Shown here one piece after another: positions 40,663 to 49,163 of a DNA stretch of 64,000 bases (position 1 is the first letter of the stretch; each line of letters begins with the position of its first letter). Both the position numbers and the translations under genes were made by a program. This DNA is from DASSFZ01 sp035292585 (lineage in GTDB: Bacteria > Chloroflexota > Anaerolineae > Fen-1058), in the NCBI GenBank assembly GCA_035292585.1, contig DATDPU010000120.1, forward strand, positions 1-64,000. Direction: 5' to 3'. The notes under the pieces were generated by a model, which had not been told where the DNA came from, did not search any database, and saw nothing but the letters and a program-made list of their open reading frames with translations.

Positions 40663-42039
40663 ATGCCCAACGAAGCCCTGCAGTATGCCCGCGCGCACCG
40701 TGCGCAACACCTCGACGAACTCAAGCAGCTGCTGTCCATCCCCAGTGTCAGCGCTCAACCGGAACACAAGCCCGATATTCAGCGCGCCGCGCACTGGCTG
40801 GCCGATCACTTCCAGGCATTAGGCCTGACGCAAGTGGCGGTTCATCCCACGGCCGGCCATCCCATTGTGCTGGCCGAGTGGAGGCGCGCCGGAGGCGAGT
40901 ATCCGACCGTGCTGATTTACGGCCACTACGATGTGCAGCCGGTCGACCCGCTCAGCTTGTGGCGCTCCGACCCGTTCCAGCCCGAAGTCCGGGGCGATAA
41001 CCTGTACGGGCGCGGCGCTTCAGACGATAAGGGGCAGCTCTTCGCGCACGTCAAAGCCGTCGAGGCGTTCCTCAAGACGGCCGGCGACCTGCCGGTCAAC
41101 CTCAAGTTCTTCATCGAAGGCGAGGAGGAGATCGGCGGGCCGAATCTCGACGCGTTCATCGAAACGCATACCGCCGAGCTAAGCGCCGACGCGGCCCTGA
41201 TCTCCGATTCGCACATGCTGCGCCCCGACCTGCCAACAATCGCTTACGGGCTGCGCGGGCTGGCCTACATTCAAGTCGAAGTGACCGGCCCGTCTACCGA
41301 TCTGCATTCGGGCGCGTACGGCGGCGCGATCTATAACCCGATCCAGGCGCTGTGCGAGATGCTCGCTTCGTTGAAAGATCGCGATGGGCACATCACCCTG
41401 CCCGGCTTTTACGACAAAGTTCGCCCCCTCACCCAGGAGGAGCGCGAAGTCCTGGCGGAAGCGCCCTTCAACGAAGCGCAATTCAAGCAGGAAGCGGGCG
41501 TCGAACAGACCTGGGGCGAGACAGGCTATGCCGTGCTGGAGCAGATCAGCGCCCGGCCCACGCTCGAAATCAACGGCATTTGGGGCGGTTATCAAGGCGA
41601 AGGCAGCAAGACCGTGTTGCCCGCCAGGGCCTGTGCCAAGCTCAGTTGTCGCCTGGTGGCCGACCAGGACTATCACGAGATTAGCGACCTGCTGCGGGGG
41701 CGCCTGGAGCGCATCGCGCCGCCGCAGGTGCGCGTGACGACAAAGTTCCTGAACGGCGGGCATGGCCTGCTGATCGACCGAAACGCGCCGGCGTTGAAGG
41801 CCGCCGCGGCGGCGCTGGAAAAAGCTTTCGGCGCGCGACCGGTCTTCATTCGCGAGGGCGGCTCCATCCCGGTCGTCGCCACGCTGAAGCAGCTGCTCAA
41901 CATCGATACCGTGCTGATGGGCTTAGGTCTGACCGACGACAACCTGCACGCGCCGAACGAGAAGTTCTACCTGCCCAATTTCTATCGGGGCATCGAAGCG
42001 TCAATTCACTTTATGAGCTTATTCAGGAGACGAAGTTAG
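40663..42039 (+). CDS. M20-family metallopeptidase (dipeptidase)
   Basis: A 458-residue zinc peptidase. Metal-binding and catalytic residues are visible in LIYGHYDVQPVD, GRGASDDKGQLFAHV, the Glu pair of IEGEEEIGGPN, ALISDSHM and the C-terminal NLHAPNEKF. This is the pattern of dipeptidases and CNDP-like enzymes. No signal peptide, so cytosolic. GGAG lies five bases before the ATG. Substrate is probably small peptides; exact specificity is not visible. Confidence 0.9.
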   Translation: MPNEALQYARAHRAQHLDELKQLLSIPSVSAQPEHKPDIQRAAHWLADHFQALGLTQVAVHPTAGHPIVLAEWRRAGGEYPTVLIYGHYDVQPVDPLSLWRSDPFQPEVRGDNLYGRGASDDKGQLFAHVKAVEAFLKTAGDLPVNLKFFIEGEEEIGGPNLDAFIETHTAELSADAALISDSHMLRPDLPTIAYGLRGLAYIQVEVTGPSTDLHSGAYGGAIYNPIQALCEMLASLKDRDGHITLPGFYDKVRPLTQEEREVLAEAPFNEAQFKQEAGVEQTWGETGYAVLEQISARPTLEINGIWGGYQGEGSKTVLPARACAKLSCRLVADQDYHEISDLLRGRLERIAPPQVRVTTKFLNGGHGLLIDRNAPALKAAAAALEKAFGARPVFIREGGSIPVVATLKQLLNIDTVLMGLGLTDDNLHAPNEKFYLPNFYRGIEASIHFMSLFRRRS

Positions 42040-42126
42040 AGTTCAGAGTTAGAGTTTGAGTTTGGTGATTCACGCATGTTCGGTTAAAATGGCGCGGCTG
42101 GATATCCTGGAGGAATTGCTGTCGCC

Positions 42127-43098
42127 GTGAAGAGTGCCATCTACCTGGCGCGGGCCGCACTGCTGCTCGCGCTTCTTACGCCTGCTGGCTGCGCCGATCT
42201 GGCGCGTACCCCTGCCCCGGTTGCCGCCGCTTACATCGTGCCATCGGCCACGCCGACTTCGCCGCCAACGCCCACGTTGACGCCCGAGCCGACAGCTACG
42301 CCGGAGCCAACTGCCACACCCTTGCCCACACCCGGTTGTAGCGAAACCACCGGCCGCATCGACACCGGCCAGTTCCCCAGCTCGATTTTGGCTTCCAGCC
42401 AGGCGATCTACGCCATCTATTTCCCACCCTGCTACGACACCCGCCTGCGCTACCCGGTGGTGTACCTGATGCACGGCAGCCCGAACTTCAACGAACAGCA
42501 CTGGCTGGACCTGGGCTTGCAAGCAGCCGCCGATCGCGCCATCGGGTCGCGCCGCCTGCCACCCTTCCTGGTTGTCCTGCCGCGCGGCGACGTGAATGGC
42601 ACGTTCGGCAACACCAGCGGCGGCCCAGGCTCGTGGGAGCAGGTGATGGTCGAAGAGCTGCTCCCCTACATCGACACGGTGTACAACACGTTGGGGACAA
42701 AAGAGAGCCGCGCGATCGGCGGCATTTCGCGCGGCGCGGTGTGGGCGCTAGAGATCGCCTTCCGCCATCCCGAACTATTTGCGGCGGTGGGCGGGCACTC
42801 GTCGGCGCTCTCGCTCAACCTCGCGCCGCCGGTATTCGATCCGCTTGCCATCGCCCAAACCGATCAGGCCGGCAACCTCCAGGGTCTCCGCATCCTGCTG
42901 GACTCCGGCGATACCGATTGGGCGCTTCAGGGAACCGCTGAGCTGCATGCCGTGCTCGACCAGCGCGGCATCCCCAACACCTTTCTGGTCGGGCGCGGCG
43001 CGCATGAAGCCGAGCTCTGGTCGTCGCAGATGGACACTTACGTGGATTTCTATGGATCGGGTTTCATCGGGCTGATCGATCAGGAAGTAACGCGTTGA
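42127..43098 (+). CDS. Secreted esterase-type lipoprotein (PF00756-like)
   Basis: A 323-residue exported alpha/beta hydrolase. The signal peptide ends in the lipobox LLTPAGC. A Thr/Pro linker (TPTSPPTPTLTPEPTATPEP and onwards) is followed by the hydrolase. The nucleophile elbow is GGISRGAVWALE and a His is in VGRGAHEAELW; the acid may be in LLDSGDTDWAL. It resembles the esterase at 5486 only in fold. The GTG start lies 13 bases after GGAGG, a long spacing. A hairpin (43104-43136) follows the stop. Confidence 0.85.
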   Translation: MKSAIYLARAALLLALLTPAGCADLARTPAPVAAAYIVPSATPTSPPTPTLTPEPTATPEPTATPLPTPGCSETTGRIDTGQFPSSILASSQAIYAIYFPPCYDTRLRYPVVYLMHGSPNFNEQHWLDLGLQAAADRAIGSRRLPPFLVVLPRGDVNGTFGNTSGGPGSWEQVMVEELLPYIDTVYNTLGTKESRAIGGISRGAVWALEIAFRHPELFAAVGGHSSALSLNLAPPVFDPLAIAQTDQAGNLQGLRILLDSGDTDWALQGTAELHAVLDQRGIPNTFLVGRGAHEAELWSSQMDTYVDFYGSGFIGLIDQEVTR

Positions 43099-43103
43099 TT
43101 GAA

Positions 43104-43136
43104 AGAAACCGGGTTTCTACCAGAAACCCGGTTTCT
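43104..43136 (+). terminator. Palindrome AGAAACCGGGTTTCT after the esterase gene
   Basis: Perfect 15-bp arms (43104-43118, 43122-43136) with a 3-base spacer lie six bases after the stop. It faces the convergent Uma2 gene, so it may serve both strands. No clear U-tract on either side. Confidence 0.6.
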
Positions 43137-43146
43137 CGCTTGGTCG

Positions 43147-43596
43147 CTACTCCACCATCTCACTCACCGCCAACGCATCATCCGAAAATACCTGCGGAGC
43201 CACTGACGCGCCAGGCAGGATGCGCCGCATCGAGAGATACCCCACCGGCGACGGCTCGCGATAGACCTCAACCCACTTGTCAACCAGTGAGACCAGCCAT
43301 GCTTCGGGAATGCCGGCGCGCGCGTACAACGGCATCTTTACGTCGCGATCGTAGCTGGCCGATGTCTCAGACGCCTCGACGACGAGCAGAATAGCCTCAG
43401 GGCTGGGATGCGATCCGGCGTAATAGTCGGCGCGCGGCCGCAGCAGCGCCAGATCGGGCTGCGGCTCCGAGCGCTCGCTTAAGATGATCTCCCCCTCGAT
43501 CAGTTCAAGTCGGTCATCTTCGTCGAACATGCCCGCCTGGATCAAGTGATGGTACGCTTCTACGGTCAGCAATCTTCGCCGTAGTTGAACGGCCAT
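43147..43596 (-). CDS. Uma2-family endonuclease-like protein, internally shortened
   Basis: A 149-residue member of the Uma2/DUF820 restriction-endonuclease-like family. It has the start (LLTVEAYHHLIQAGMFDEDD), RLELIEGEII, then EPQPDLALLRPRADYY and VVEASETSASYDRDVKMPLY. Family members are usually about 180-190 residues. About 40 residues (typically MSPIGSRHAA... to ...NPIRL) are missing between ELIEGEII and SEPQPDL. The catalytic acid and Lys positions of the C-terminal half remain. It is either a small variant or a decayed copy. Confidence 0.8.
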   Translation of the reverse strand: MAVQLRRRLLTVEAYHHLIQAGMFDEDDRLELIEGEIILSERSEPQPDLALLRPRADYYAGSHPSPEAILLVVEASETSASYDRDVKMPLYARAGIPEAWLVSLVDKWVEVYREPSPVGYLSMRRILPGASVAPQVFSDDALAVSEMVE

Positions 43597-43624
43597 AGCT
43601 CCCCACTTCCGCTAGACAGCCGCA

Positions 43625-43756
43625 CTAGTGGTCAGTCCATGTGAAATTGACGGGCCGTAGCATAGCCCCCTGCTTGCGCCCCCTTGCGGGGTCGTGGGCG
43701 TTGGACGGGCACAAGGCCCTAGGCTACCCATCAAAATCAAGTGGACTGTCCACTAG
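43625..43756. mobile_element. MITE-like element, copy C (132 bp)
   Basis: It starts CTAGTGGTCAGTCCATGTGA and ends TGGACTGTCCACTAG. The core matches copies A and B; orientation as copy B. It sits 29 bases upstream of the Uma2 start. Confidence 0.85.
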
Positions 43757-43784
43757 CAAAGATCATACCACAACCTAGAATCCC

Positions 43785-43881
43785 TCGTCATCTAAGGTCG
43801 TCATCTGGGTCGTCATCTGGGTCGTCATCTGGAGTCGTCATCTGGGTCGTCATCTGGAGTCGTCATCTGGAGATGACTCCT
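43785..43881. repeat. Tandem CGTCATCTGG array after mutS
   Basis: Seven tandem units of 12-13 bp (GTCGTCATCTGGG or GTCGTCATCTGGA) end in GGAGATGACTCCTAC. It begins within about five bases of the mutS stop codon. The end piece matches a palindrome also found in the glycosyltransferase gene at 61128-61153 (GTAGGAGGCATCTCCTGATG). Confidence 0.75.
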
Positions 43882-43885
43882 ACGG

Positions 43886-46471
43886 TCAATCCGTTGTCGC
43901 CTTCTTCTTCAGCTCGTACAGCTTCGTCAGCGCCTCCAACGGCGACAGCGCATCGACGTCGATCGATTTCAACTCGTCCAACACCGGGTTATCGTTTACG
44001 AATAACGACAATTGTTGCACACCCCTTGCTGGCAACTCCGGCGCGTGGGTCGGCTGGCCTTGCTCCAGCTGCTCCAGGATTTCCTCGGCGCGATGGATGA
44101 CCGGTTTGGGCAACCCGGCCAGCTGCGCCACGTGGATGCCGTACGATCGATCGGCGCCGCCGGCGACGATCTTGTGCAGGAACACCACCCGATCGCCTTC
44201 TTCCGCGACTGCCACGTTGACGTTGCGCACGTGCGGCAGCGTCTCGGCTAGCGCGATCAGCTCGTGGTAGTGCGTGGCAAACAGCGTCTTGCTCTTCAGC
44301 CGAGGATGGTTGTGCAGATACTCGACGACGGCCCAGGCGATGCTCAGGCCGTCGTAAGTGCTGGTTCCACGCCCGATCTCATCGAGCACGATCAGGCTGC
44401 GCGACGTGGCGTGATGCAGGATATTCGACGTTTCGACCATCTCGACCATGAAGGTCGATTGCCCGGCTGACAGCTCATCCTGCGCGCCGATGCGCGTGAA
44501 GATGCGATCGACCAGCCCGATACGCGCCTGCTCGGCTGGCACGAACGACCCGATCTGCGCCAGCAGCACGATCAGCGCGGCCTGGCGCAGATAGACGCTC
44601 TTGCCGCTCATATTCGGGCCGGTGATGATCAAGATGCGCGTATCGGCGTCGAGTTTCAGATCGTTCGGGACGAAGCGCGTCTCGCTCAACGTGCGCTCGA
44701 CGACCGGGTGTCGCCCCCCGACGAGGTCGATCTCGTCAGCCTCGGTCAGCTCGGGACGAACATACGCGTTGAGCGCGGCCACTTCCGCCAATGCCGCCGC
44801 CACATCGATGTGCGCGATCGCCTGCGCGCTGTCTTTCAGCGTACGCGCGCGGCTGGCGATCTGCGCGCACACCTCCTTGAACAATCGATTTTCGACCTCG
44901 ATGAGACGCTCGTCGGCGTTGAGGATCAGCGTCTCGTATTCTTTCAGGTCGGGCGTGATGTAGCGCTCGGCGTTCGTCAGCGTTTGCTTGCGAATGTAGT
45001 CGGCGGGAACCGCATCCCGGTGCGAGTTGGTGATCTCGATGTAATAGCCGAAGACCTTGTTGTAACCGACCTTCAGCGAGTGAATGCCGGTGCGCTGGCG
45101 CTCGGTCCGCTCAAGATTCGCCACCCACTCCTTGGCGTTGCGCGAGGCGTTCAGGATGCCGTCGAGTTCGGCCGAGTAACCGGGTCGGATCAGGCCGGGC
45201 GGAGCAGTCGGCTCGTCGGCAATGGCGGACTTGAGCAAGTCAAGAATGTCCCGGCACGGATCGAGATCGAAAGAAAGCGTAGGCGCGGCTTCAGTCGCCA
45301 AACCACCGTTTCGCAATTCGAGATTCGAGACTAGAGCTTGGAGATTGGGCGCGAGTTCGAGCGCGCGGCGGATCGCCGCCATGTCGCGCGGCGCGGCGTT
45401 GCCGCTGACCACGCGGCCGCTGGCCCGCTCCAAGTCCGGCATCTCCTTCAACACATCGCGGACTTTGGCGCGGAGCAACGCATCGTCGAAGAAAGCCTGC
45501 ACGCGGTCGAGGCGCGCTTCGAGCGCAGCCCGATCGAGCAGCGGCTGCGAGAGCCAGGCGCGCAGCAGCCGCCCGCCCATCGCCGTGCGCGTCGCGTCGA
45601 GCACGCCCAGCAGCGCGCCCTGCGCCTTGCGTTCGCGCAGCGTCTCGGTCAATTCGAGGTTGCGCCGCGTCGCCGGATCGAGCGCCATGAAGCGCTCGGT
45701 CGAGTACGCGCGCAGGCTCAACAACTGCGCCAACGCCCCCGGCTGCGTCTCGCGCAAATACTGGTCGATGGCCCCCGCCGCGCGGATCGCCAACGCTTGA
45801 CCGTCGATGCCGAAGCCGGCCAATGTAACGACCTGGAACTGATCGAGCAACGCCTGCCGCGCATGACTAATCTCAAATCTCCAATCGGGTATGGGCGTGA
45901 AGTGAATCGTGATGAGAGCTTGGATGGGCGCACTCGCCGATTGCGGATGCAGGCACTCGCGCGGCGCGATGCGCAAGAGTTCCTGTTGCGCGGCGGCGAT
46001 CGAATCGAGCTGGGTCACGGCGAATTCACCGGTCGTGATGTCGCAATACGCCAGCCCGACGCGACCTTCGCTCTCGACCCAGGCGGCCAGGTAGTTCGCG
46101 CGTTTTTCGTCGAGCAGCTCCGGCTCGACGATCGTGCCGGGTGTGACCACGCGGGTGACTTCGCGCGGGACGATGCCCTTGACGGTGGCCGGGTCCGCCA
46201 TCTGCTCGGCAACGGCGACGCGATACCCGCGCTCGATCAGCCGCGCCAGGTAGCCATCGACCGCGTGATGCGGCACGCCGGCCAACGGCACGCGCTGCCC
46301 TTTGCCGACCGGCCGCGAGGTGAGCACGATGTCGAGCTCGCGCGCGACCGTCTCGGCGTCGGCGTCGAAGGTCTCGTAGAAGTCGCCCAGGCGGAAGAAC
46401 AGGATCGTGTCGGGATATTGATGCTTGAGCGCCAGGTATTGCTTGCGGATGGGAGTGAGATCGTCGGACAT
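43886..46471 (-). CDS. mutS: DNA mismatch repair protein MutS
   Basis: An 861-residue MutS. The mismatch-recognition motif is FFRLGDFYETFDADAE (Phe-x-Glu type, YETF). The ATPase has Walker A GPNMSGKSVYL near residue 617, Walker B VLDEIGRGTSTYDGLSIAW and the switch His in LFATHYHEL. It starts an SOS-independent post-replication repair pathway. Two repeat-like inserts (LQALVSNLELRNGGLATEA near 380-390 and PDWRFEISHARQALL near 192) match the AATCTCAAATCTCCAAT type of dispersed repeat. No MutL gene is in the window. Confidence 0.96.
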   Translation of the reverse strand: MSDDLTPIRKQYLALKHQYPDTILFFRLGDFYETFDADAETVARELDIVLTSRPVGKGQRVPLAGVPHHAVDGYLARLIERGYRVAVAEQMADPATVKGIVPREVTRVVTPGTIVEPELLDEKRANYLAAWVESEGRVGLAYCDITTGEFAVTQLDSIAAAQQELLRIAPRECLHPQSASAPIQALITIHFTPIPDWRFEISHARQALLDQFQVVTLAGFGIDGQALAIRAAGAIDQYLRETQPGALAQLLSLRAYSTERFMALDPATRRNLELTETLRERKAQGALLGVLDATRTAMGGRLLRAWLSQPLLDRAALEARLDRVQAFFDDALLRAKVRDVLKEMPDLERASGRVVSGNAAPRDMAAIRRALELAPNLQALVSNLELRNGGLATEAAPTLSFDLDPCRDILDLLKSAIADEPTAPPGLIRPGYSAELDGILNASRNAKEWVANLERTERQRTGIHSLKVGYNKVFGYYIEITNSHRDAVPADYIRKQTLTNAERYITPDLKEYETLILNADERLIEVENRLFKEVCAQIASRARTLKDSAQAIAHIDVAAALAEVAALNAYVRPELTEADEIDLVGGRHPVVERTLSETRFVPNDLKLDADTRILIITGPNMSGKSVYLRQAALIVLLAQIGSFVPAEQARIGLVDRIFTRIGAQDELSAGQSTFMVEMVETSNILHHATSRSLIVLDEIGRGTSTYDGLSIAWAVVEYLHNHPRLKSKTLFATHYHELIALAETLPHVRNVNVAVAEEGDRVVFLHKIVAGGADRSYGIHVAQLAGLPKPVIHRAEEILEQLEQGQPTHAPELPARGVQQLSLFVNDNPVLDELKSIDVDALSPLEALTKLYELKKKATTD

Positions 46472-46514
46472 GAGTCACCACGGATAGGACGATAGGGATG
46501 GGCTGAGTAGCCTG

Positions 46515-46838
46515 TCATTGGTCGTTGGTCATTCGTCCCTGGTCAACTTTCTCGGCCAGCTCGCGCAGGTACGGCCAGGTGTAAATCCCGAAGCGGTGAC
46601 CGTCGCCCCAGATCAGCGTCACCGCATAATTGCCGGCGTACTCGAAGCCCGTCAGGTTTTTGTTCGGCGCGGCGACGAGCTTCAGCGGATCGGGCGGGCC
46701 GTGCAGCTCTTTGCACTCAGCGCACGGGCAGGCGTCGCGCAATCGTCCCCAGGGCAGCGCGGCCGTCGCGCCATCTTTGAACTTGACGATCAAGACCTGT
46801 CGCTCGGCGTTGTTGAACACCGTATTCGTCTTGGGCAC
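46515..46838 (-). CDS. DUF971-domain protein
   Basis: A 107-residue protein of the DUF971/GBBH-like N-terminal family (PF06155). FNNAERQVLIVKFKDGATAA, LPWGRLRDACPCAECKELHG and LTGFEYAGNYAVTLIWGDGH show the conserved cysteines and the GN..V.I.W motif. Members include iron-sulfur cluster-related proteins; role not proven. The last residues QGRMTNDQ derive from a repeat. It is 43 bases upstream of mutS on the same strand, probably cotranscribed. Confidence 0.87.
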   Translation of the reverse strand: MPKTNTVFNNAERQVLIVKFKDGATAALPWGRLRDACPCAECKELHGPPDPLKLVAAPNKNLTGFEYAGNYAVTLIWGDGHRFGIYTWPYLRELAEKVDQGRMTNDQ

Positions 46839-46903
46839 ACCTCACCTCTTTCGCGCGGCAAGTATACTGCGCGCGGGCACAAGTTGCGCTGTTTGCTGCT
46901 CCA

Positions 46904-46957
46904 CGCCCGCGTCCGCGCGGGCGTCTATCCTGAGCGACCGCGGGGACGCGGTCGGTG
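46904..46957. repeat. GC-rich CCCGCGTCCGCGCGGGC repeat
   Basis: CGCCCGCGTCCGCGCGGGCG followed by CCGCGGGGACGCGGTCGG. It is related to 11459-11495 and 18330-18362. It lies in the 274-base gap between divergent genes; the remaining bases show no clear feature. Confidence 0.6.
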
Positions 46958-47112
46958 AGCCAAACCGCAGATTGTTCCCGCGCCGGGTAGAGAATTATAC
47001 ACGCGGGCCGCGCCAGATCGGCGCGGGGAGAATCGTTGTATAATCCTTTTGCCGGGAGGAACATTCGATTGAGCTGCGCCAGGGCGTAGACCTTCGCGCA
47101 GGGGAGGCCAGT

Positions 47113-47664
47113 GTGGTCACCGCAGAAAAGTTGATGACAGCCGAAGACCTGCTGCGGCTTTCAGGCCAGGGCCGCTACGAACTGGTGAAAGGAGTCCTCG
47201 TCAAGATGACACCGCCCGGCTACGAACATGGTGCTACAACGATGCGTTTTGCCATCCGCATCGCCAACCACGTGAGCGCACATGATCTAGGTGAAGTTGT
47301 CGCGGCCGAGACGGGCTTCCGCCTGGCGCGCAACCCGGATACCGTTCGCGGCGCGGATGTCGCTTTTGTCTCGAAAGCGCGCCAGCCGGCTGTTGCCCCG
47401 GCGGGCTACGCCGATTTCGCGCCCGATCTGGTGGTCGAAGTGGTCTCGCCGAACGACGACCCAGACGAGATTCAGACGAAGGTCGCCGAGTGGCTTGAGT
47501 TCGGCGTGCGACTCGTGCTGATTGTATATCCCCGCTCGCGCCAGGTCGCGGTATATCGCTCGCTTCGAGAAGTGACGATCCTGACTGAGGCGGATACCTT
47601 TTCGGCGCCCGAGGTGCTCCCCGGCTTCACCTGCCCCATCGCCGCAATCTTCGCCTCCGCCTGA
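47113..47664 (+). CDS. Uma2-family endonuclease-like protein
   Basis: A 183-residue full-length Uma2/DUF820 protein. Motifs: LMTAEDLLRLSGQGRYELVK, GVLVKMTPPGYEHGATTMRF, PDLVVEVVSPNDDPDEIQTK and AEWLEFGVRLVLIVYPRSRQ. The fold is that of PD-(D/E)XK endonucleases; biological role unknown, often found in many copies per genome. GTG at 47113 follows GGGGAGG. A clear terminator follows. Confidence 0.88.
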   Translation: MVTAEKLMTAEDLLRLSGQGRYELVKGVLVKMTPPGYEHGATTMRFAIRIANHVSAHDLGEVVAAETGFRLARNPDTVRGADVAFVSKARQPAVAPAGYADFAPDLVVEVVSPNDDPDEIQTKVAEWLEFGVRLVLIVYPRSRQVAVYRSLREVTILTEADTFSAPEVLPGFTCPIAAIFASA

Positions 47665-47680
47665 CGAACGCAACTCGTAT

Positions 47681-47720
47681 GAGACCCGGCGCGCTATCGC
47701 TGTACCGGGTCTCTTTTTTT
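47681..47720 (+). terminator. Intrinsic terminator of the Uma2 gene
   Basis: GAGACCCGG (47681-47689) pairs with CCGGGTCTC (47705-47713), followed by seven T. It overlaps the 3' end of the convergent gene at 47694. Confidence 0.85.
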
Positions 47721-48134
47721 GCGCACCGTCCCCCACCCCGCCGTCTCGATCGCAGCGAGCAGCGCGCCGAAATCCTCGATGAACGGCCAGATCACAATTG
47801 GCAGGCCGCGTTTGGGTAGAATGAGCAACGCGCCGAAGAGACTTTCGCGCACCTGTCGAAGCTCGCGCCACGCCAACATCCGCTCGCGTAACAGTCGGGT
47901 TGAAAGGCCATCCGGCGTCGGCCTGATTTGGCGCGTTCCGAATTCCACGCCAAGCCACAAGATGATCGCCCCCGCGATCGCGCCCAATCCATGCAGGATC
48001 AAATCGGGCGCGTCGGCCGCCTCGATCTCCGCCAGGACGGAGCCGAGCAGCACCCCGCCGGCCAGCATCGCTCCGAACAGGCCCAGCACGCGCAGGGTAG
48101 GTGCATAACGGTAGCAGCGGTTCATCGGCGTCAT
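47694..48134 (-). CDS. Small membrane protein, unknown
   Basis: A 146-residue protein with two hydrophobic segments (VLGLFGAMLAGGVLLGSVLA; LHGLGAIAGAIILWLGVEFG) and a soluble C-terminal part (LSTRLLRERMLAWRELRQVR and onwards) that looks like a bacterial PH/YdbS-type small domain. I recognise no exact family. ATG 48134 is one option and ATG 48125 another; no good Shine-Dalgarno precedes either. The last codons lie inside the neighbour's terminator. Confidence 0.6.
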   Translation of the reverse strand: MTPMNRCYRYAPTLRVLGLFGAMLAGGVLLGSVLAEIEAADAPDLILHGLGAIAGAIILWLGVEFGTRQIRPTPDGLSTRLLRERMLAWRELRQVRESLFGALLILPKRGLPIVIWPFIEDFGALLAAIETAGWGTVRKKRDPVQR

Positions 48135-48144
48135 TCTAGCGACT

Positions 48145-48172
48145 TTTGCAGGAGTTGGCAATGCGTTATACT
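48145..48172 (+). promoter_or_regulatory. Promoter of the ROK kinase gene
   Basis: TTTGCA (48145-48150) and TATACT (48167-48172) are separated by 16 bases, 28 bases before the ATG at 48201. Confidence 0.6.
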
Positions 48173-48200
48173 ACCAGCTACCCTCCTCCATGGAGCTGTG

Positions 48201-49160
48201 ATGAACGAGACGTATATCGCCATCGATCTGGGCGGCACGCGCATTCGCGCCGCGCGCTGCCGTCCCGATGGGATGATCGAAGCGCGCGCCGAACAATTCA
48301 CCCACGGCGAAAAGGGGTTGACCGCCGTGCTCGATCGGATCATTCTGACCGCCCGTCAGGTTTGGCCCGACTCGCCCCCCGCCGCGATCGGCCTCGGCGC
48401 GCCCGGCCCGTGCGATCCATATACCGGCGTGATTCTCAATGCGCCGAACATCCCCTCCTTCGTCGGCTTGCCCTTGCGCGATCGGCTGCGTGAAGCATTG
48501 GGCGCGCCGGTGTACGTCGGCAACGATGCCAACGTGGCCGCGCTCGCCGAATGGCGTTACGGTGCGGCGCGCGGCTATTCCAACGTGATCTACTTGACGA
48601 TCAGCACGGGCATCGGGGGCGGTGTGATCATCGATAACCGGCTGTTGCTCGGCGTGAATGGGTTGGCGGGCGAACTCGGTCACATGTCGATCGATTATCG
48701 CGGCCGGCTCGACAAGTGCGGCAATGTCGGCTGCCTGGAAGTGCTGGCCTCCGGCCCGTCGATCCGCCTGCGCGCGATCGAACGCCTGGCCAGCGGCGAA
48801 CCGAGCGCGCTGCGACAACTGGTCGATGGCAATCTGGCCGATGTGTCGGTGGAGCTGTTGCACGTGGCGGTCCAGGCGGGTGATGCCTTTGCGCGATCGG
48901 TGATTCACGCTGCGGCTGAAGCGATCGGTTTCGGCGTCGTGTCGCTGTTGCACATCTTCAATCCATCGATCGTCGTGATCGGCGGCGGGGTGACGAACCT
49001 GGGCGATTACCTGTTTCTCCCGATTCAGGCTACGGTCGAGCGGCACGTCATGGATCGGCGTTTCATCGTGCCAATCGTCCAGGCGGAATTGAAGGAGAAC
49101 GTGGGATTACTCGGCGCGCTGGCGCTGGCGCTCGATCCGCCTGCGCAGAGGGCAGGGTGA
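48201..49160 (+). CDS. ROK-family sugar kinase (glucokinase-like)
   Basis: A 319-residue ROK kinase. The phosphate motif is AIDLGGTRIRAARC, the catalytic Asp is in VGNDANVAALAEW, the second phosphate motif is ISTGIGGGVIID. His of the zinc site is in GELGHMSID. The usual CxCGxxGCxE zinc motif reads DKCGNVGCLE, so its first Cys is replaced by Asp. It probably phosphorylates glucose or a related sugar. GGAGCTGTG precedes the ATG. It ends three bases before the convergent kinase gene. Confidence 0.88.
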   Translation: MNETYIAIDLGGTRIRAARCRPDGMIEARAEQFTHGEKGLTAVLDRIILTARQVWPDSPPAAIGLGAPGPCDPYTGVILNAPNIPSFVGLPLRDRLREALGAPVYVGNDANVAALAEWRYGAARGYSNVIYLTISTGIGGGVIIDNRLLLGVNGLAGELGHMSIDYRGRLDKCGNVGCLEVLASGPSIRLRAIERLASGEPSALRQLVDGNLADVSVELLHVAVQAGDAFARSVIHAAAEAIGFGVVSLLHIFNPSIVVIGGGVTNLGDYLFLPIQATVERHVMDRRFIVPIVQAELKENVGLLGALALALDPPAQRAG

Positions 49161-49163
49161 GGG

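Noticed and set aside
43785..43881. CRISPR-like array of short repeats
   Set aside because: Units are 12-13 bp directly adjacent with no spacers, and no cas genes are present.
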